From NCBI RefSeq assembly GCF_964204645.1, contig NC_134028.1, positions 21,364,153 through 21,428,152 on the forward strand: 64,000 nucleotides of DNA. Direction: 5' to 3'. A program made the position numbers and the translations under genes. Of this stretch, positions 49,874 through 60,754 are shown piece by piece. Position 1 is the first letter of the stretch, and each line of letters starts with the position of its first letter. The notes under the pieces are model-generated. The model had not been told where the DNA came from and ran no database searches. It saw only the letters and a list, made by a program, of their open reading frames with translations. Source of the stretch: Tubulanus polymorphus (lineage: Eukaryota; Nemertea; Palaeonemertea; Tubulaniformes; Tubulanidae).

Positions 49874-52362
49874 GTAGGGAAATGCTCGGAAAAGGAACTC
49901 CCATCGGTCCATTTATAAAGTTGTACACCAAAATATACGAGCGACCAAAAATAGAAGTTGATCAGGATGGAATTGGTGTTGCAGTGTGTCACAGATATGA
50001 TCATTCGTGCACTCGATACAGCTGCGATTGCTCCGTTTTAGGTAATTGTTGCGACCACAAATCCGTCAAGTGCGCGACGTCTAGCATAACGAGAAACGCC
50101 ATAGAAAATCACCTTCCTAGCATCGGGTGCATCAAAGTGCCCATGAAGGATGGCTATCCGGTTACATTTTTTGCAATCAACCGATGTCCCGATGATTACA
50201 CCGAAGATATGGCCATTAAGATGAATTGCGAATCTTTGCCTTCAAACCTACTGACAGAAATGCCTGTGTACAGAGATAACTGGTTACCGTATAAAAACAT
50301 GTACTGCGCCATGTGTCACGGATTAAACACCAGTGAATTTCAACACGCCTTGGTTAACATTCGATGTTCTGGTGATAATATCGTGCTCATGGAAGTCGTA
50401 GAGGATCTGAGACAGGCAGCAATTGCTCCGATAAAGCGTCTACCCCCACAATGCCGATATACTTTTCTGAAGCCTCCATTAACACATGTATTACTGCATC
50501 TCTGCTCAAACAAATTTCCTTTCCAAGATCATGTGTGTCCACGGACACCGGATAATTCAATTCTAAGAACTAGATGTAAACAAATATATAATCCAATATC
50601 GGCTATAATTAAAGGTCAGTTGAGATATTTTCGCAACTCGTACTGTTTGAGATGTCAGTTTCCCGATTTGGCACAGAACGCGTTGGTGTGTATAGCTGAA
50701 CAGTACGAACAAAGAATTTATGGTCTGAATATTCTACTCGATTTCAACCTCGTGAATGGTCTCGCGTTCCATTTTGATGATCAGCAAAGGATTTTACTGT
50801 TTCCAATTGAAGATCTCGCGTGTTCTAAAACTACTGAAATATTCGACAAGGAAACATACGCATGTCGAAATGAGGGCTGTTTGCTTGGATACCTCAGACG
50901 CGGTGACACATGTCCCCTAGAATTCAATGATTGGCCAAAGGTTAGATTTCACATACGCGTTAGGTTAATCATCGGTTTTACCGAGACTCAACGTGTACTC
51001 ATGGAAAATATAAGATATAAATTAGAATATTGGTTTAATCCAAAGTGTAATCGAGCTATAGATCGGATGAAAATAAACGAAATCGGCAAAATGACGACCA
51101 TCTCTAATAATTCATACATGAGACAGCTTGAAATTTTTGAAAAGTTCGACGCTTCCGGGGTTAAGAGACCTTTCATGGAGATGAAGCGAATCGTTAGCAA
51201 GTATGAGTCTATACTCTATTGCTCATTTGGACTTGACGGAAGTGACGTCAACATTGCTGAATATGAATTTGTGATGACAAGTGAAATGGAAAATACAATC
51301 TGCACCGGAGAAACTGAATTAACGACCGAGAATAATATAACTGAGTTTGAAGAAAAAGATGAATTCACGGACGATGGAAACTTTTTACACTTCAACATAT
51401 ATCAGTTGATATTCAATGGCCAAAACAAGTCGACGAAATACGGAAGTTGTTTAACGAAAAAGACTGACTGTATTAGAACTCATGTCCCTGGACGGGGTAT
51501 GGTTTGTCGGACGTCGAAAATAAGATTCGATGACCTTGACCTGTTTACTGATCGAGATTTTCTCATTACGTTCGTGTGCAGTTGTCTGTCGATTATTTGT
51601 CTCGTAGTCACTGTCGTTATTTATTTCATTTTTCCGACTCTTCTGACTTTCCCCGGAAAACTCATCGTAAACTTCTGTATAAGTCTCGCAATAGCTCAAA
51701 CGCTGCATATATCCACATTTGGTTTGAGTAACAGGTTATTGTGCGTCGGTATGGCTGCCTTAAAACACTATATTTGGTTGGTCGTTTTCATGTCAATGGC
51801 GGCTATAGCGATTCACCTGGTGCGTACATTTTCAAGCATTGATAAATTATCCAACTCTCGAAAGGTTTTAGGTTTATATTTGTCAACGGTGTGGATTTGT
51901 CCTATCATAATCGTCGGACCCTGTATTTTCCTCCATTCAACCCACGTGACGACCTTTTCCATGATGATCTACGGAAGCCCTCGCACCTGTTGGTTCAAAC
52001 ATAAAGCTTTCTTGTTGTTCGCTTTCGTTTTACCAATCGGAATTCTCGATTTAGTCGGTTTTATTTCGTTACTAGTTACAATTCATCAAATTCGTCGATC
52101 AACTTTCAAGACTTCAGGTTCAAAAGACAAAAGGAATACGACACTTATTTTCTATCGGATGGCATTGGTGACAGGAGTGACTTGGATCATAGGATTCATT
52201 GCATCGTTTGTCAATAATGATTTTCTCTGGTACTTCTTCAATGTGCTCAATTCTTCTCAAGGATTTCTCATATTTTTGTCTTTCATCGCTAACAAAAGAA
52301 TCTTCGCTTTCTTCAAGTATGAATTCAAAATTGGTGATTGCTGTTCGAGTATTTCTGAGTAG
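49874..52362 (+). CDS. Family-B/Methuselah-adhesion-like GPCR with somatomedin-B-like N-terminus
   Basis: The exon encodes about 829 aa to TAG at 52,360-52,362; the first in-frame ATG is at 49,882, but splicing from the signal-peptide exon is likely. The ectodomain has a Cys-rich motif HSCTRYSCDCSVLGNCC (residues about 55-73 of the open frame) like somatomedin B. Many paired cysteines follow (YRDNWLPYKNMYCAMCHG, NSYCLRCQF), then about 230 residues without a canonical GPS cleavage motif. The seven membrane segments run from about 588 (FLITFVCSCLSIICLVVTVV) to 830. They show family-B features such as RTCWF in loop 2 and a TM6-TM7 region GVTWIIGF...FNVLNSSQGFLIFLSF. It is a cell-surface receptor; the ligand is unknown. 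Confidence 0.85.
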
Positions 52363-53819
52363 AATAAAAACTTCAGACTCCACGCAACATTTTCAGGTTA
52401 CGCATTGACAAAAAGGTGGTTGTCGGATTTGAAATAAATTTCTCAACAGTCCATATGCTATGGAATTCCTCAAGGGCCATACGACTTACGAGTTACGATT
52501 TACGAATTACGAGTAACGTTTTACGAGTTACTGATACAATTCCTTCAATACGTTACGACTTACGATTTACGACTTACGTTTTACGACTTACTTTTTACTT
52601 ACTTTTACGATTTACGACTTACTTTCCTTGTCGAATATTTCAGTAGTTTTACGAATTACGAGTTAGTTGTTTGGCGTTTCGGTTCAATTTATCACCGAAA
52701 GTTCAAGGACAAGTGAATTATGAAAAGTAACATTGGCACGAGCTTTCATGAGCACTGTATGTGATGGGTGTAGTTTTAGCCGAATTTTAATTTTGTAACG
52801 ATGATGGATGGCTGCATGCAGCCCAAACGATGGTGTCTTTAAAAATGAATAGATTTCTAAATTGTTGAAAACATAAATTAAACGACTTGTTCTAGGGATC
52901 GGGATCACTGATGGTCCAATTATATCGCCGGCCCGTGTGTTCCATGAAGTAGCTTTTAAAATCAATTCCAGCTAAGATACATAGTCTATTGAAATATCGT
53001 CTATTATCGTGCCGTGTGTAATTTATCTTTTTCAACATTTGATAGATTTTGACGCCGTACCGACCGGTTGGTCACCGCGCAGGATTTTCTGTCGTGATCT
53101 CACTATCTGCAATAGATACTCTTAATTATTATTCTGTTTGAAATGACAATTCGACTTCATTCTGTGTAATCATCATTATCTTTTTACGTAATACATGCCT
53201 AGGTTAGGTCTCCGTAGGCAGTTGCAGAAATGGTGAAATTGTGAGCATATATCTTTCCTAATTTCAACTAAGAAAATGCTCGGAATGCGCATAAATGCAG
53301 CTTTTTTTCAGCTGATGCTAGTATCAAATTTACTGCTTGGAATAAGTAACCTATTGCCAGGGAATAGAAAAATGCACGTCTATGAAACAGAAATTCCCCT
53401 AGTACTCAATGTGATCCCTGGGATAAGTGATTCGATGCCAGGGAATAAGCCTATTCTATATCTATGTTTTTAATTCCTCAGCGGTATAGTTTCTTTCCTT
53501 GGTTCAGCGAAGACAGTCTTCACGCCCGTAGACAGGATGTTTAGAAGGCGGCTCCCGCTCTAAACGCTAATTGATCTCAAACACAACTGTGGGACTGGAT
53601 CCTGAACTGAAAGATTGTTATTTATTATGTGGGATATTATTAGAACTATTTCTTCTGCACCGGAACGGTGATTTTAAGCGGTAAAAAGATTTTGACGCTG
53701 CAGAATATTCGATAGTTAAATCGTGGTTTAAATTACTATTGTTGATTCAATCTTAACTTTCATCTTGTTTCATCTTGTATTTGATTTGTGTGAGAGTAAT
53801 AATAATAATTAATACAAGG
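52363..53819. other. Intergenic with TTACGA minisatellite
   Basis: Contains a poly(A)-like signal (AATAAA) immediately after the receptor stop, the minisatellite at 52,487-52,662 and otherwise no credible gene. Confidence 0.5.
52487..52662. repeat. TTACGANTTACGA minisatellite
   Basis: Units of about 8-10 bases (ttacgagttacg, ttacgatttacg, ttacgacttacg) recur about fifteen times with a short interruption (52,540-52,553). The unit is itself a direct repeat of TTACGA spaced by one to three bases. Confidence 0.85.
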
Positions 53820-53821
53820 AT

Positions 53822-54250
53822 ACGGAAGCGATAAGGGGCCTCGAGATGTCGCGTTCTAACTCGACAAGTCGCCATATTTATGTCGACATACCGCGATTTA
53901 TCGCGTCAAGTCGACATGAATATGTCGACATATCGTGACGTTTTGACGACATATTTCGTTCTCTCGACCACTTTCCTCGCGACAAGTCGACATATTCATG
54001 TCGACTTGACGCGATATATCGCGATATGTCGAGATAAATATGGCGACTTGTCGAGTTGGAACGTGACAACTCGAGGCCCTTTATCGGTCATTTGAAGACA
54101 CGTCGAAATAATGTAAGATGAGGACGCCACGTCACGATATGTCGACATATTCATGTCGACTTGACGCGATATATGGCGATATGCTGACATAATTATGGCG
54201 ACTTGTCGAGTTGTAACGCGACAACTGGAGGCCCTTTATCGCTTCCGTAG
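53822..54250. mobile_element. TCGAC-rich foldback element, copy 1
   Basis: TACGGAAGCGATAAGGGGCC starts the left end and its reverse complement (ggccctttatcgcttccgta) ends the right. The interior consists of many short inverted motifs built on TCGACATATT, GCGATATATCGCG and ACTTGTCGAGTTG. No coding potential; a MITE-like foldback. Confidence 0.75.
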
Positions 54251-54256
54251 ATTTAT

Positions 54257-54665
54257 ACGGAAGCGATAAGGGGCCTCGAGATGTCGCGTTCCAACTCGAC
54301 AAGTCGTCATATTTATGTCGATATATCGCGATATATCGCGTCAAGTCGACATGAGTATGTCGATATATCTTGACGATTTGACGACATATTCCGTTTTCTC
54401 GACCATTTTCCTCGCGACAAGTCGATATATTTATGACGACTTGAAACTCAGTCGTCTTATTTCTGGTGTCTTCGTCTTCTATATCGGCGCGTCGTCAAAT
54501 TTATGGCGACTTGTCGTGACCTTATTGCGACTTGTCGACAAAAAATGTCGTCATGTCACGAAGTTTATTCGACAAATCAACTTTCCAATGTCGACTGTGA
54601 AGCCGTGTCACCGAAATCATGTCGTCAGATCACGAAAGCCTTCTCGATAACTCGACAAAATTTTG
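54257..54665. mobile_element. TCGAC-rich foldback element, copy 2 (right end lost)
   Basis: Begins with the same TACGGAAGCGATAAGGGGCC seven bases after copy 1 and follows it for about 170 bp, then diverges into a different TCGAC-rich stretch (ctcgacaaaattttgtcgac). The matching right end was not found. Confidence 0.65.
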
Positions 54666-55326
54666 TCGACTAGCGAGGATACACCGACAAGTCGATGCAG
54701 ATACGTCGACTTGTTTTGACGTCGCGAAAAGTGTCCTAATTTGTACATGCAACCGATGCAGGCCTACCACCGTTACCAGTGCCGCTGACATACACAGGTC
54801 CAAGGAATCGTTTGTGTGTCCCAGTAAGTACATACTGATATGCACGCTGGAATCTTCTAACTATATATATATATATAAAAATCGTAAATACAATTGTGAC
54901 TTGTAAGACCATTTAGGATGGGCACCAATTTATATGTTAAGTGTTAATCTGATTATATGTGTATGTCACATAAATGAATAAATAAAATAATAAAATGAAA
55001 TATTATCATTATCATTATCGTTATCATTAACACCTTATTCATCCTTGCACGTTCCATTGCACAGGGGCTCCTCGCCTCAGCACTTGCAGTTGTGTACAGC
55101 TCTAAAGCTTGCTTGGTGTCCCTCTCCGCATTGTCAATCAACTGTTCTATACATTTTGTTAATTATAAAGACTTTTGTGGAGAAAATAAATCGTATCATA
55201 TCATGGAGCATTGCGACACATACCGCATCGCGCTGTTGATTTATGCTCGTAGTCCCTTATGAAGCCATGCAGGAATGGGGGATTTTTTAGATTACCCTGA
55301 AACATAATTCAACTTCGTTGTTACAG
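54666..55326. other. Non-coding stretch with ATTATC microsatellite
   Basis: A short (AT)n at 54,862-54,876 and an (ATTATC)n run at about 55,003-55,030 are present. No gene is recognised. Confidence 0.5.
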
Positions 55327-55449
55327 GCCCCAGGAACTTCAGGTTATCTTCAGATTTCGAAAGGCTCATACAAATCAAGCTGCGGTGTTGCCGGATTAAC
55401 AGCTTGGAACAACATTGCTAAGTTCGTCATCAAAGATTATTTCCAATAA
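55327..55449 (+). CDS. Possible terminal exon, papain-like peptidase C-terminus-like
   Basis: A strong acceptor (cgttgttacag, ending 55,326) opens a 40-codon frame ending TAA at 55,447-55,449. The product APGTSGYLQISKGSYKSSCGVAGLTAWNN resembles the end of C1 peptidases (GY.RI.RG...CGI). An AATAAA signal overlaps the stop. No upstream exons were recognised, so it may be an orphan or a relic. Confidence 0.35.
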   Translation, partial: APGTSGYLQISKGSYKSSCGVAGLTAWNNIAKFVIKDYFQ

Positions 55450-55533
55450 ATTTCATATCAAATTGAATCAATGTTATAATATACTAATTTAATTCGTCAA
55501 TTTATAAACTGTTCGTACTAAATATACCGTGTA

Positions 55534-55537
<4 letters not shown>

Positions 55538-55611
<74 letters not shown>
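55538..55611. repeat. (AT)n microsatellite inside a palindromic frame
   Basis: About 37 AT units are bracketed by ccgtgtaaaaatat and atatttacacgg, so the whole stretch 55,529-55,620 is self-complementary. It marks the junction back into the GPCR array. Confidence 0.9.
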
Positions 55612-55615
<4 letters not shown>

Positions 55616-55895
55616 CACGGTAGGGAATATACATAGTTGTTATTTCATATGCATACACTATCCCATTACATTATATTTGTCATTTCAAAATACATTTTAG
55701 AGCGAGTTAGATTGAGTTGACGATTAACGATGATACGGCTGCGCAATGGTGGAGTCTGTAGATACAACCAGTGAATCTTTGTGCATCAAATTTTCACACT
55801 GAAAGCTTCTTTTATAAATCTAAATTGAAGCTTTACGAATAGTTATATTAGTGTGTGGAGTGTATTAACTTAAGAAACATCTCACTAGCTTCAAC

Positions 55896-56894
55896 ATGAA
55901 CGGAAATGGGACGACGCCGCAGTTCTCCTCGGGAAGCTCCTTGTGTTCTATAAATTTGAAACTTCAATACGCTTCATTTCCACTGCATGTCTATATAGGA
56001 ATTCCTGTAGCAGTGATAGGAATCATTCTTAATGTTCTATCAGTCGTCGTTTTGAATCAGATGTCAACAAAAAGCTTTAATTCAGCATTTTTTCTGTTGA
56101 AGTATCTTAGCCTCGCCGATAGTGTCTGTTTGGTCACCGATCTGAACTATAGGGGTTTAAGATACCTTATAACGATGATACAATTCGGGTTCGATGTATT
56201 CAGGATGTCGTCTGCGATGCAACCATTCATGCTGATTTGTACAGTAACCGCCAAGGGCATAGCTCTACAGAATCGTAATTGGACGATAGTTCTAATGAGT
56301 TTAGACAGACTCGTTCACGTTGCGTTTCCTTTTAAAGCCCTTAAATGGTTCACACGTAGGCGATGCCTTGTCGTAGTGATTTCATTGACGTTACTTTCAA
56401 TTTGTAGTCAAATGTATAAATACTTCTACCTCAGACTCAAATGGGCGAAGCGAACTTGTCCGTACAAGAAACCCGGTTATAGAGTGATTTTTGGTAGGGT
56501 AAATACATCTGTAGGTCGGTTTTACAGTCCTACCTTAAGTTCGTTGGCACCGTTAACGTTTCTCGCAGCGTTCGCGGTCGCAACGCTGATATTAACAATG
56601 CAAATACGCAGGCGTCAAAAGGAAGTGGCTGCAAGTACTAGCGACAAAAATTCGACGCAAGCGATGAAAATGACATTATGTATCATAGGTCTACATGCAT
56701 TGTTTGAATTGCCCGGTGGAATAAACCACATTCTGATTGGTTTGAAACGTTATAAAGTGATTAGATATCCAATTGAAGGAATTGCACATCCCGTGGTTGG
56801 TTTGCTCAATAGAATCGATTCAGTTAGTAATTTCATTGTTTTTGTTCTAGCTAGTCCTTCTTTCCGTAAATCCTTTAAGAATATTCTGTTTTAA
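55896..56894 (+). CDS. Rhodopsin-type orphan GPCR, copy G5 (mosaic)
   Basis: The intronless 332-aa receptor begins MNGNGTTPQFSSGSS. Residues 2-69 match G4 (INLKLQYAS, VIGIILNVLSVVV, FNSAFFLLKYLS). From LADSVCLVTDLNY to the end it matches G3 almost exactly, including MYKYFYLRLKW and KVIRYPIEGIAHPV. The switch lies between 56,091 and 56,107 in TM2. Family motifs (LDR, SNFIVF) are intact, so it is likely functional. The 5' flank is G4-type and the 3' flank G3-type, agreeing with an exchange inside the gene. Confidence 0.92.
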   Translation: MNGNGTTPQFSSGSSLCSINLKLQYASFPLHVYIGIPVAVIGIILNVLSVVVLNQMSTKSFNSAFFLLKYLSLADSVCLVTDLNYRGLRYLITMIQFGFDVFRMSSAMQPFMLICTVTAKGIALQNRNWTIVLMSLDRLVHVAFPFKALKWFTRRRCLVVVISLTLLSICSQMYKYFYLRLKWAKRTCPYKKPGYRVIFGRVNTSVGRFYSPTLSSLAPLTFLAAFAVATLILTMQIRRRQKEVAASTSDKNSTQAMKMTLCIIGLHALFELPGGINHILIGLKRYKVIRYPIEGIAHPVVGLLNRIDSVSNFIVFVLASPSFRKSFKNILF

Positions 56895-56912
56895 TATCGA
56901 TCATTAACACAC

Positions 56913-59900
56913 AAAGATGAAGGTAGGGTCTGAAACGAGGCCCCAGCCCCCGCCGCGGCTGCTGCCACACGTCTGAAACACGGTCCTGGCCCCGGTCCCT
57001 GCCGCGACCGCACACGTCTTAAACACGGCCCCGGCCCCATTTAGGATGATACAAAAGATGCTAAAATTATAGATTATTTAGTATTTGATACTAATACGTA
57101 TTGCAAGTAAATGTATCGGTTAGAGTTCTATTTGAATTTACTTTGCTCAGTTTGGTGAATCTTAAGACAACTTGCCATCATGATCTTCCGGAAACTGAAC
57201 ACTGTGCTCTAATAAAAAAGCTTGACTCCAACAAGCAAGAACACGGAAAGTAAAGCTAGGGATAAGTTGATTTTTGTATGTGTGAGAGAGTGCATGGAAG
57301 TGTGAATGAACCTTATTCTTCTATGTAACATTTCCTTTTTTTGGGGCGGTATATCCTACAAGCTATGCTTTTTTTAATCTCCCCTCTGATCAATTATGGC
57401 AACGTAATTAGTGTAAAAACATCATGATATAATTGTATATTATTTGTTATAAATTGCTATAAGGCCACACCAAAGAAAAGTCCTGTTTCTCGGACGGGGC
57501 AATCACCAAAATGGGTAGGTCGGTAGGGAATTTTTTTCTTCTTTTTATATTCTTCTGACAGTGGGTAGGTCGCCGTAAATAATTTTTTTACGGGACCAAA
57601 TTTCCAGTTAAAAATATGATTTGCAGCTAGTCGACCACAATAATAAAGGGAAATTGATGTTTTTGTATTATATTTTACACTTGGAAACTGTTTATAAAAA
57701 GAAGAACATCAAAATCTTGAATAGGTGTATAATATATTGTATACGGAATTCCTGGAATTTTACAATCCAAGGTCACCATCAATATCTGATTAGCAACGTT
57801 GTCTGAGCACACAAGTACCATATCCAGAATAAAATTGTTAAATCCGATGTAATAAGATATTTTTATTTTGTCGTATCGGTGCCGACATCACGATTTCACG
57901 AAAAAGAAAAAATATTTACGAGAATGGAGAGCTTTGTAGTCGGTCGGCCACATATATATTTTTGAAAATAGTTATTTCATCCACAATTTTGAAATAGGGT
58001 CGGTAGGCAATTTTATTTTATTTCGAAAATAATTATTTGAAATGACGAAATATCGGGTCAGTCAGGCCCGAGAAACAGGGTTTTCTTTTGGTGTGGCCTA
58101 ATTTTCAGAATTAAACCATTTTACAGTTGCTAGCCGCCATTTTGTTAGGGTACTTTTGTCCCGTATTGTTGGGTCATTTTTTCTCTTTTTTAAAAACTAT
58201 CCGTGATGTGTGTTGTATCATATTTCATCTGTCCATGAATGGATTTTGACAGTTTCAGCAACATTCAAACCGCATAAATCTCTAGTTTTCAGTTATGTAA
58301 GAATCATTTTTCAAATTTGCAACAATGCGACATGAGAGCGATATAAAAATTGGCGGTCAGTTTTTGCCGTGCGCATAGAAATCCAGGGTACTGAAATTTG
58401 AAGTTCGTTATTTTCAGAAATAATTTTCTAAAAAATCCAAACATTTCAAGCACTGTGCGCATAAACAACCCCTTTTCGGTGAACTTTGAAATGTTAAGAT
58501 ATCTTGCCTAGTTTTTTTCCTATGGCACTTTAACTGCAGCGCGTGTATTGTCATTCCGAGATTCGGCGCTGTTTTCTTTGCGTGTATTTCAGTATATGGG
58601 TGTTATTTTTTCATTTTTACTACACTTGTCTCTACGGAAAATGGTTTTAATTGTTGGTACGAGTATCAGGTTTTAATATTACGTCATTTATGCAATAATA
58701 GATCGAAGACATTAGAGATGTTGGAGTTTAAGGGATTTTTTGGACCAGTTTTAGCAGCGAGACTGAGCGGCATTTTGATCACGTATTCGAAGTTGCGCGC
58801 GGGAAGAGAATATATAGGCCTATATTGAGATGGAAGAAGAAAAGAAATATAACACTCAAAGTCGAGTATGATGACCATTTAAATCAGTAGTCTATCAATT
58901 AATTTACATAAATATCTACTGAAATTAGATGGATGGAGAAGTGGTTAAAAAGCTGGACAAATGGGGTGGGGCAAATATTCAGCTACTTTCTATGAATACT
59001 TTCTATTAAGTACACACAAGATTGATTAGCTCGGGAAAAAAATATAGGAAAACGTTTTCTTGCTTTGGTGGTGAAATATCAAGTATCAAGTCCTAATGTC
59101 AGACACAGGTGATTAAAAGTAAAAAGTGACGTCTACCATCACAAAAACGCAAGAAGTGTGTGGATTGAATTTACAACAAAAGAGTGATATTTTGGGTTTT
59201 CTTGGGTGCATGTACGTAAGCCTCTGCCTGCTGTAAAAGCGGCTACCAATACAGCCATTACGAACTAGCGCCGGAGAACGGAATACAGTATTAATGCCGT
59301 AATATTTAAACCTGATACTCGTACCAACAATTAAAACCATTTTCCGTAGAGACAAGTGTAGTAAAAATGAAAAAATAACACCCATATACTGAAATACACG
59401 CAAAGAAAACAGCGCCGAATCTCGGAATGACAATACATGCGCTGCAGGTAAAGTGCCATAGGAAAAAAACTAGGCAAGATATTTTAACATTTCAAAGTTC
59501 ACCTGAAAGACGGCATTTATGCGCACAGTTCTTGAAATGCTTGCATTTTTTAGAAAATTATTTCTGAAAATAACGAACTTCAAATTTCAGTACCCTTCAT
59601 TTCTATGCGCACGGAAAAAACTGACCGCCAATTTTTATATCGCTCTCATGTCGCATTGTTGCAAATTTGAAAAATGATTCTTACATAACTGAAAACTAGA
59701 GATTTATGCAGTTTGAATGTTGCTGAAACTGTCAAAATCCATCCATGGACAGATGAAATATGATACAACACACATCACGGATAGTTTTTAAAAAGAGAAA
59801 AAAAACGACCCAACAATACGGGACAAAAGTACCCTAACAAAATGGCGGCTAGCAACTGTAAAATGGTTTAATAAATGGTTTATTATCAACTAGTAGATAC

Positions 59901-60754
59901 ATAATATTCAACAAAAAAGGAACTAAAGGAAATAAATATCTCAGTTTCCCTAAAGTAAATTATCTACATGAGCTTGTCGGGTATTGTATAGGTGTTGGCA
60001 CAAAATAATGCACAACCTACACAAAGTAAACACTACTATTTAGTTTTAGATCTTTAGTTTATAGGTCTTAGGTTATATGTCATACTTAACCCAAGAACCA
60101 AAAAACCTTAGGTTCTGAAATATTGAGCTGCTTCTTCGTGCGGTCTGTCAACTACCCTGGTCTTAACATAAATACTGCACGTATGCTTAAAAAATTGATA
60201 AATTTATGAAAGGTGCCTGTAGATTTCGTGGAACTTTTAATGCAATACCGCGGAGCGTTATCTTAGGGGTTTCTTGATTGAACAAAATCATGTCAATGAG
60301 CCTGTCATCTGATTCTCCATCAACATTTTTTCCATGGGCAGATTTAGGGGTGGTCTCAGTGCCCAGATTCCTGCCTCCCCACTGGGATTATAGCCACTAC
60401 GTAAAATAACTCGTATTAACAAACTGTATTATTTCATCAAGATTCATTCAAATATAGCTCGCAAAGCAAGCGGCCAATTAGATCATCGGTTGTCCAGACA
60501 GAGTCGATTGAAGCTTAACCGTTCAAAGTTGAAATAGTCTAAATTTGAACTTTTGATAGATATTAGAAAATCTCTTTCCTTTTTTATATTCTTTTTTCCT
60601 TACATTTGACCATTTAAACAAAAAAAGAGTGGCCGCGGCCGTGTTTAATACGTGTGCGGCCGCGGCAGGGACCGGAGCCGGGACCATGTTTCAGACGTGT
60701 GGCCGCGGCCGCGGCCGGGGCCGGGGCCGTGTTTCAGACCCTACCAAAGATGAA
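56913..60754. mobile_element. TIR DNA transposon, copy 2, enlarged by insertions
   Basis: The same 9-bp duplication AAAGATGAA flanks this copy (56,913-56,921 and 60,746-60,754), whose body is 56,922-60,745. It shares the GGTAGGGTCTGAAAC repeats with copy 1. It has about 195 bp more near 57,070-57,265 (also present after G6) and a 1.75-kb TTAA-flanked insertion at 58,115-59,867. It is a duplicate of copy 1, not an independent insertion, since the site is identical. Confidence 0.85.
58111..59871. mobile_element. TTAA-flanked foldback element, 1.75 kb
   Basis: The body 58,115-59,867 starts ACCATTTTACAGTTGCTAGC and ends with its reverse complement; TTAA lies on both sides (58,111-58,114 and 59,868-59,871). 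Arms of about 580 bp are nearly identical in inverted orientation, leaving about 590 bp of unique centre without a coding frame. A TTAA duplication suggests mobilisation by a piggyBac-like or similar transposase supplied elsewhere. Confidence 0.85.

Noticed and set aside
51451-51708. Minus-strand frames opposite the family-B GPCR.
   Set aside because: They overlap the membrane-spanning coding sequence, which is clearly the real gene.
59113-59433. 106-codon frame in the TTAA foldback element.
   Set aside because: It lies partly in a TIR arm, resembles nothing and is not kept in the other arm.
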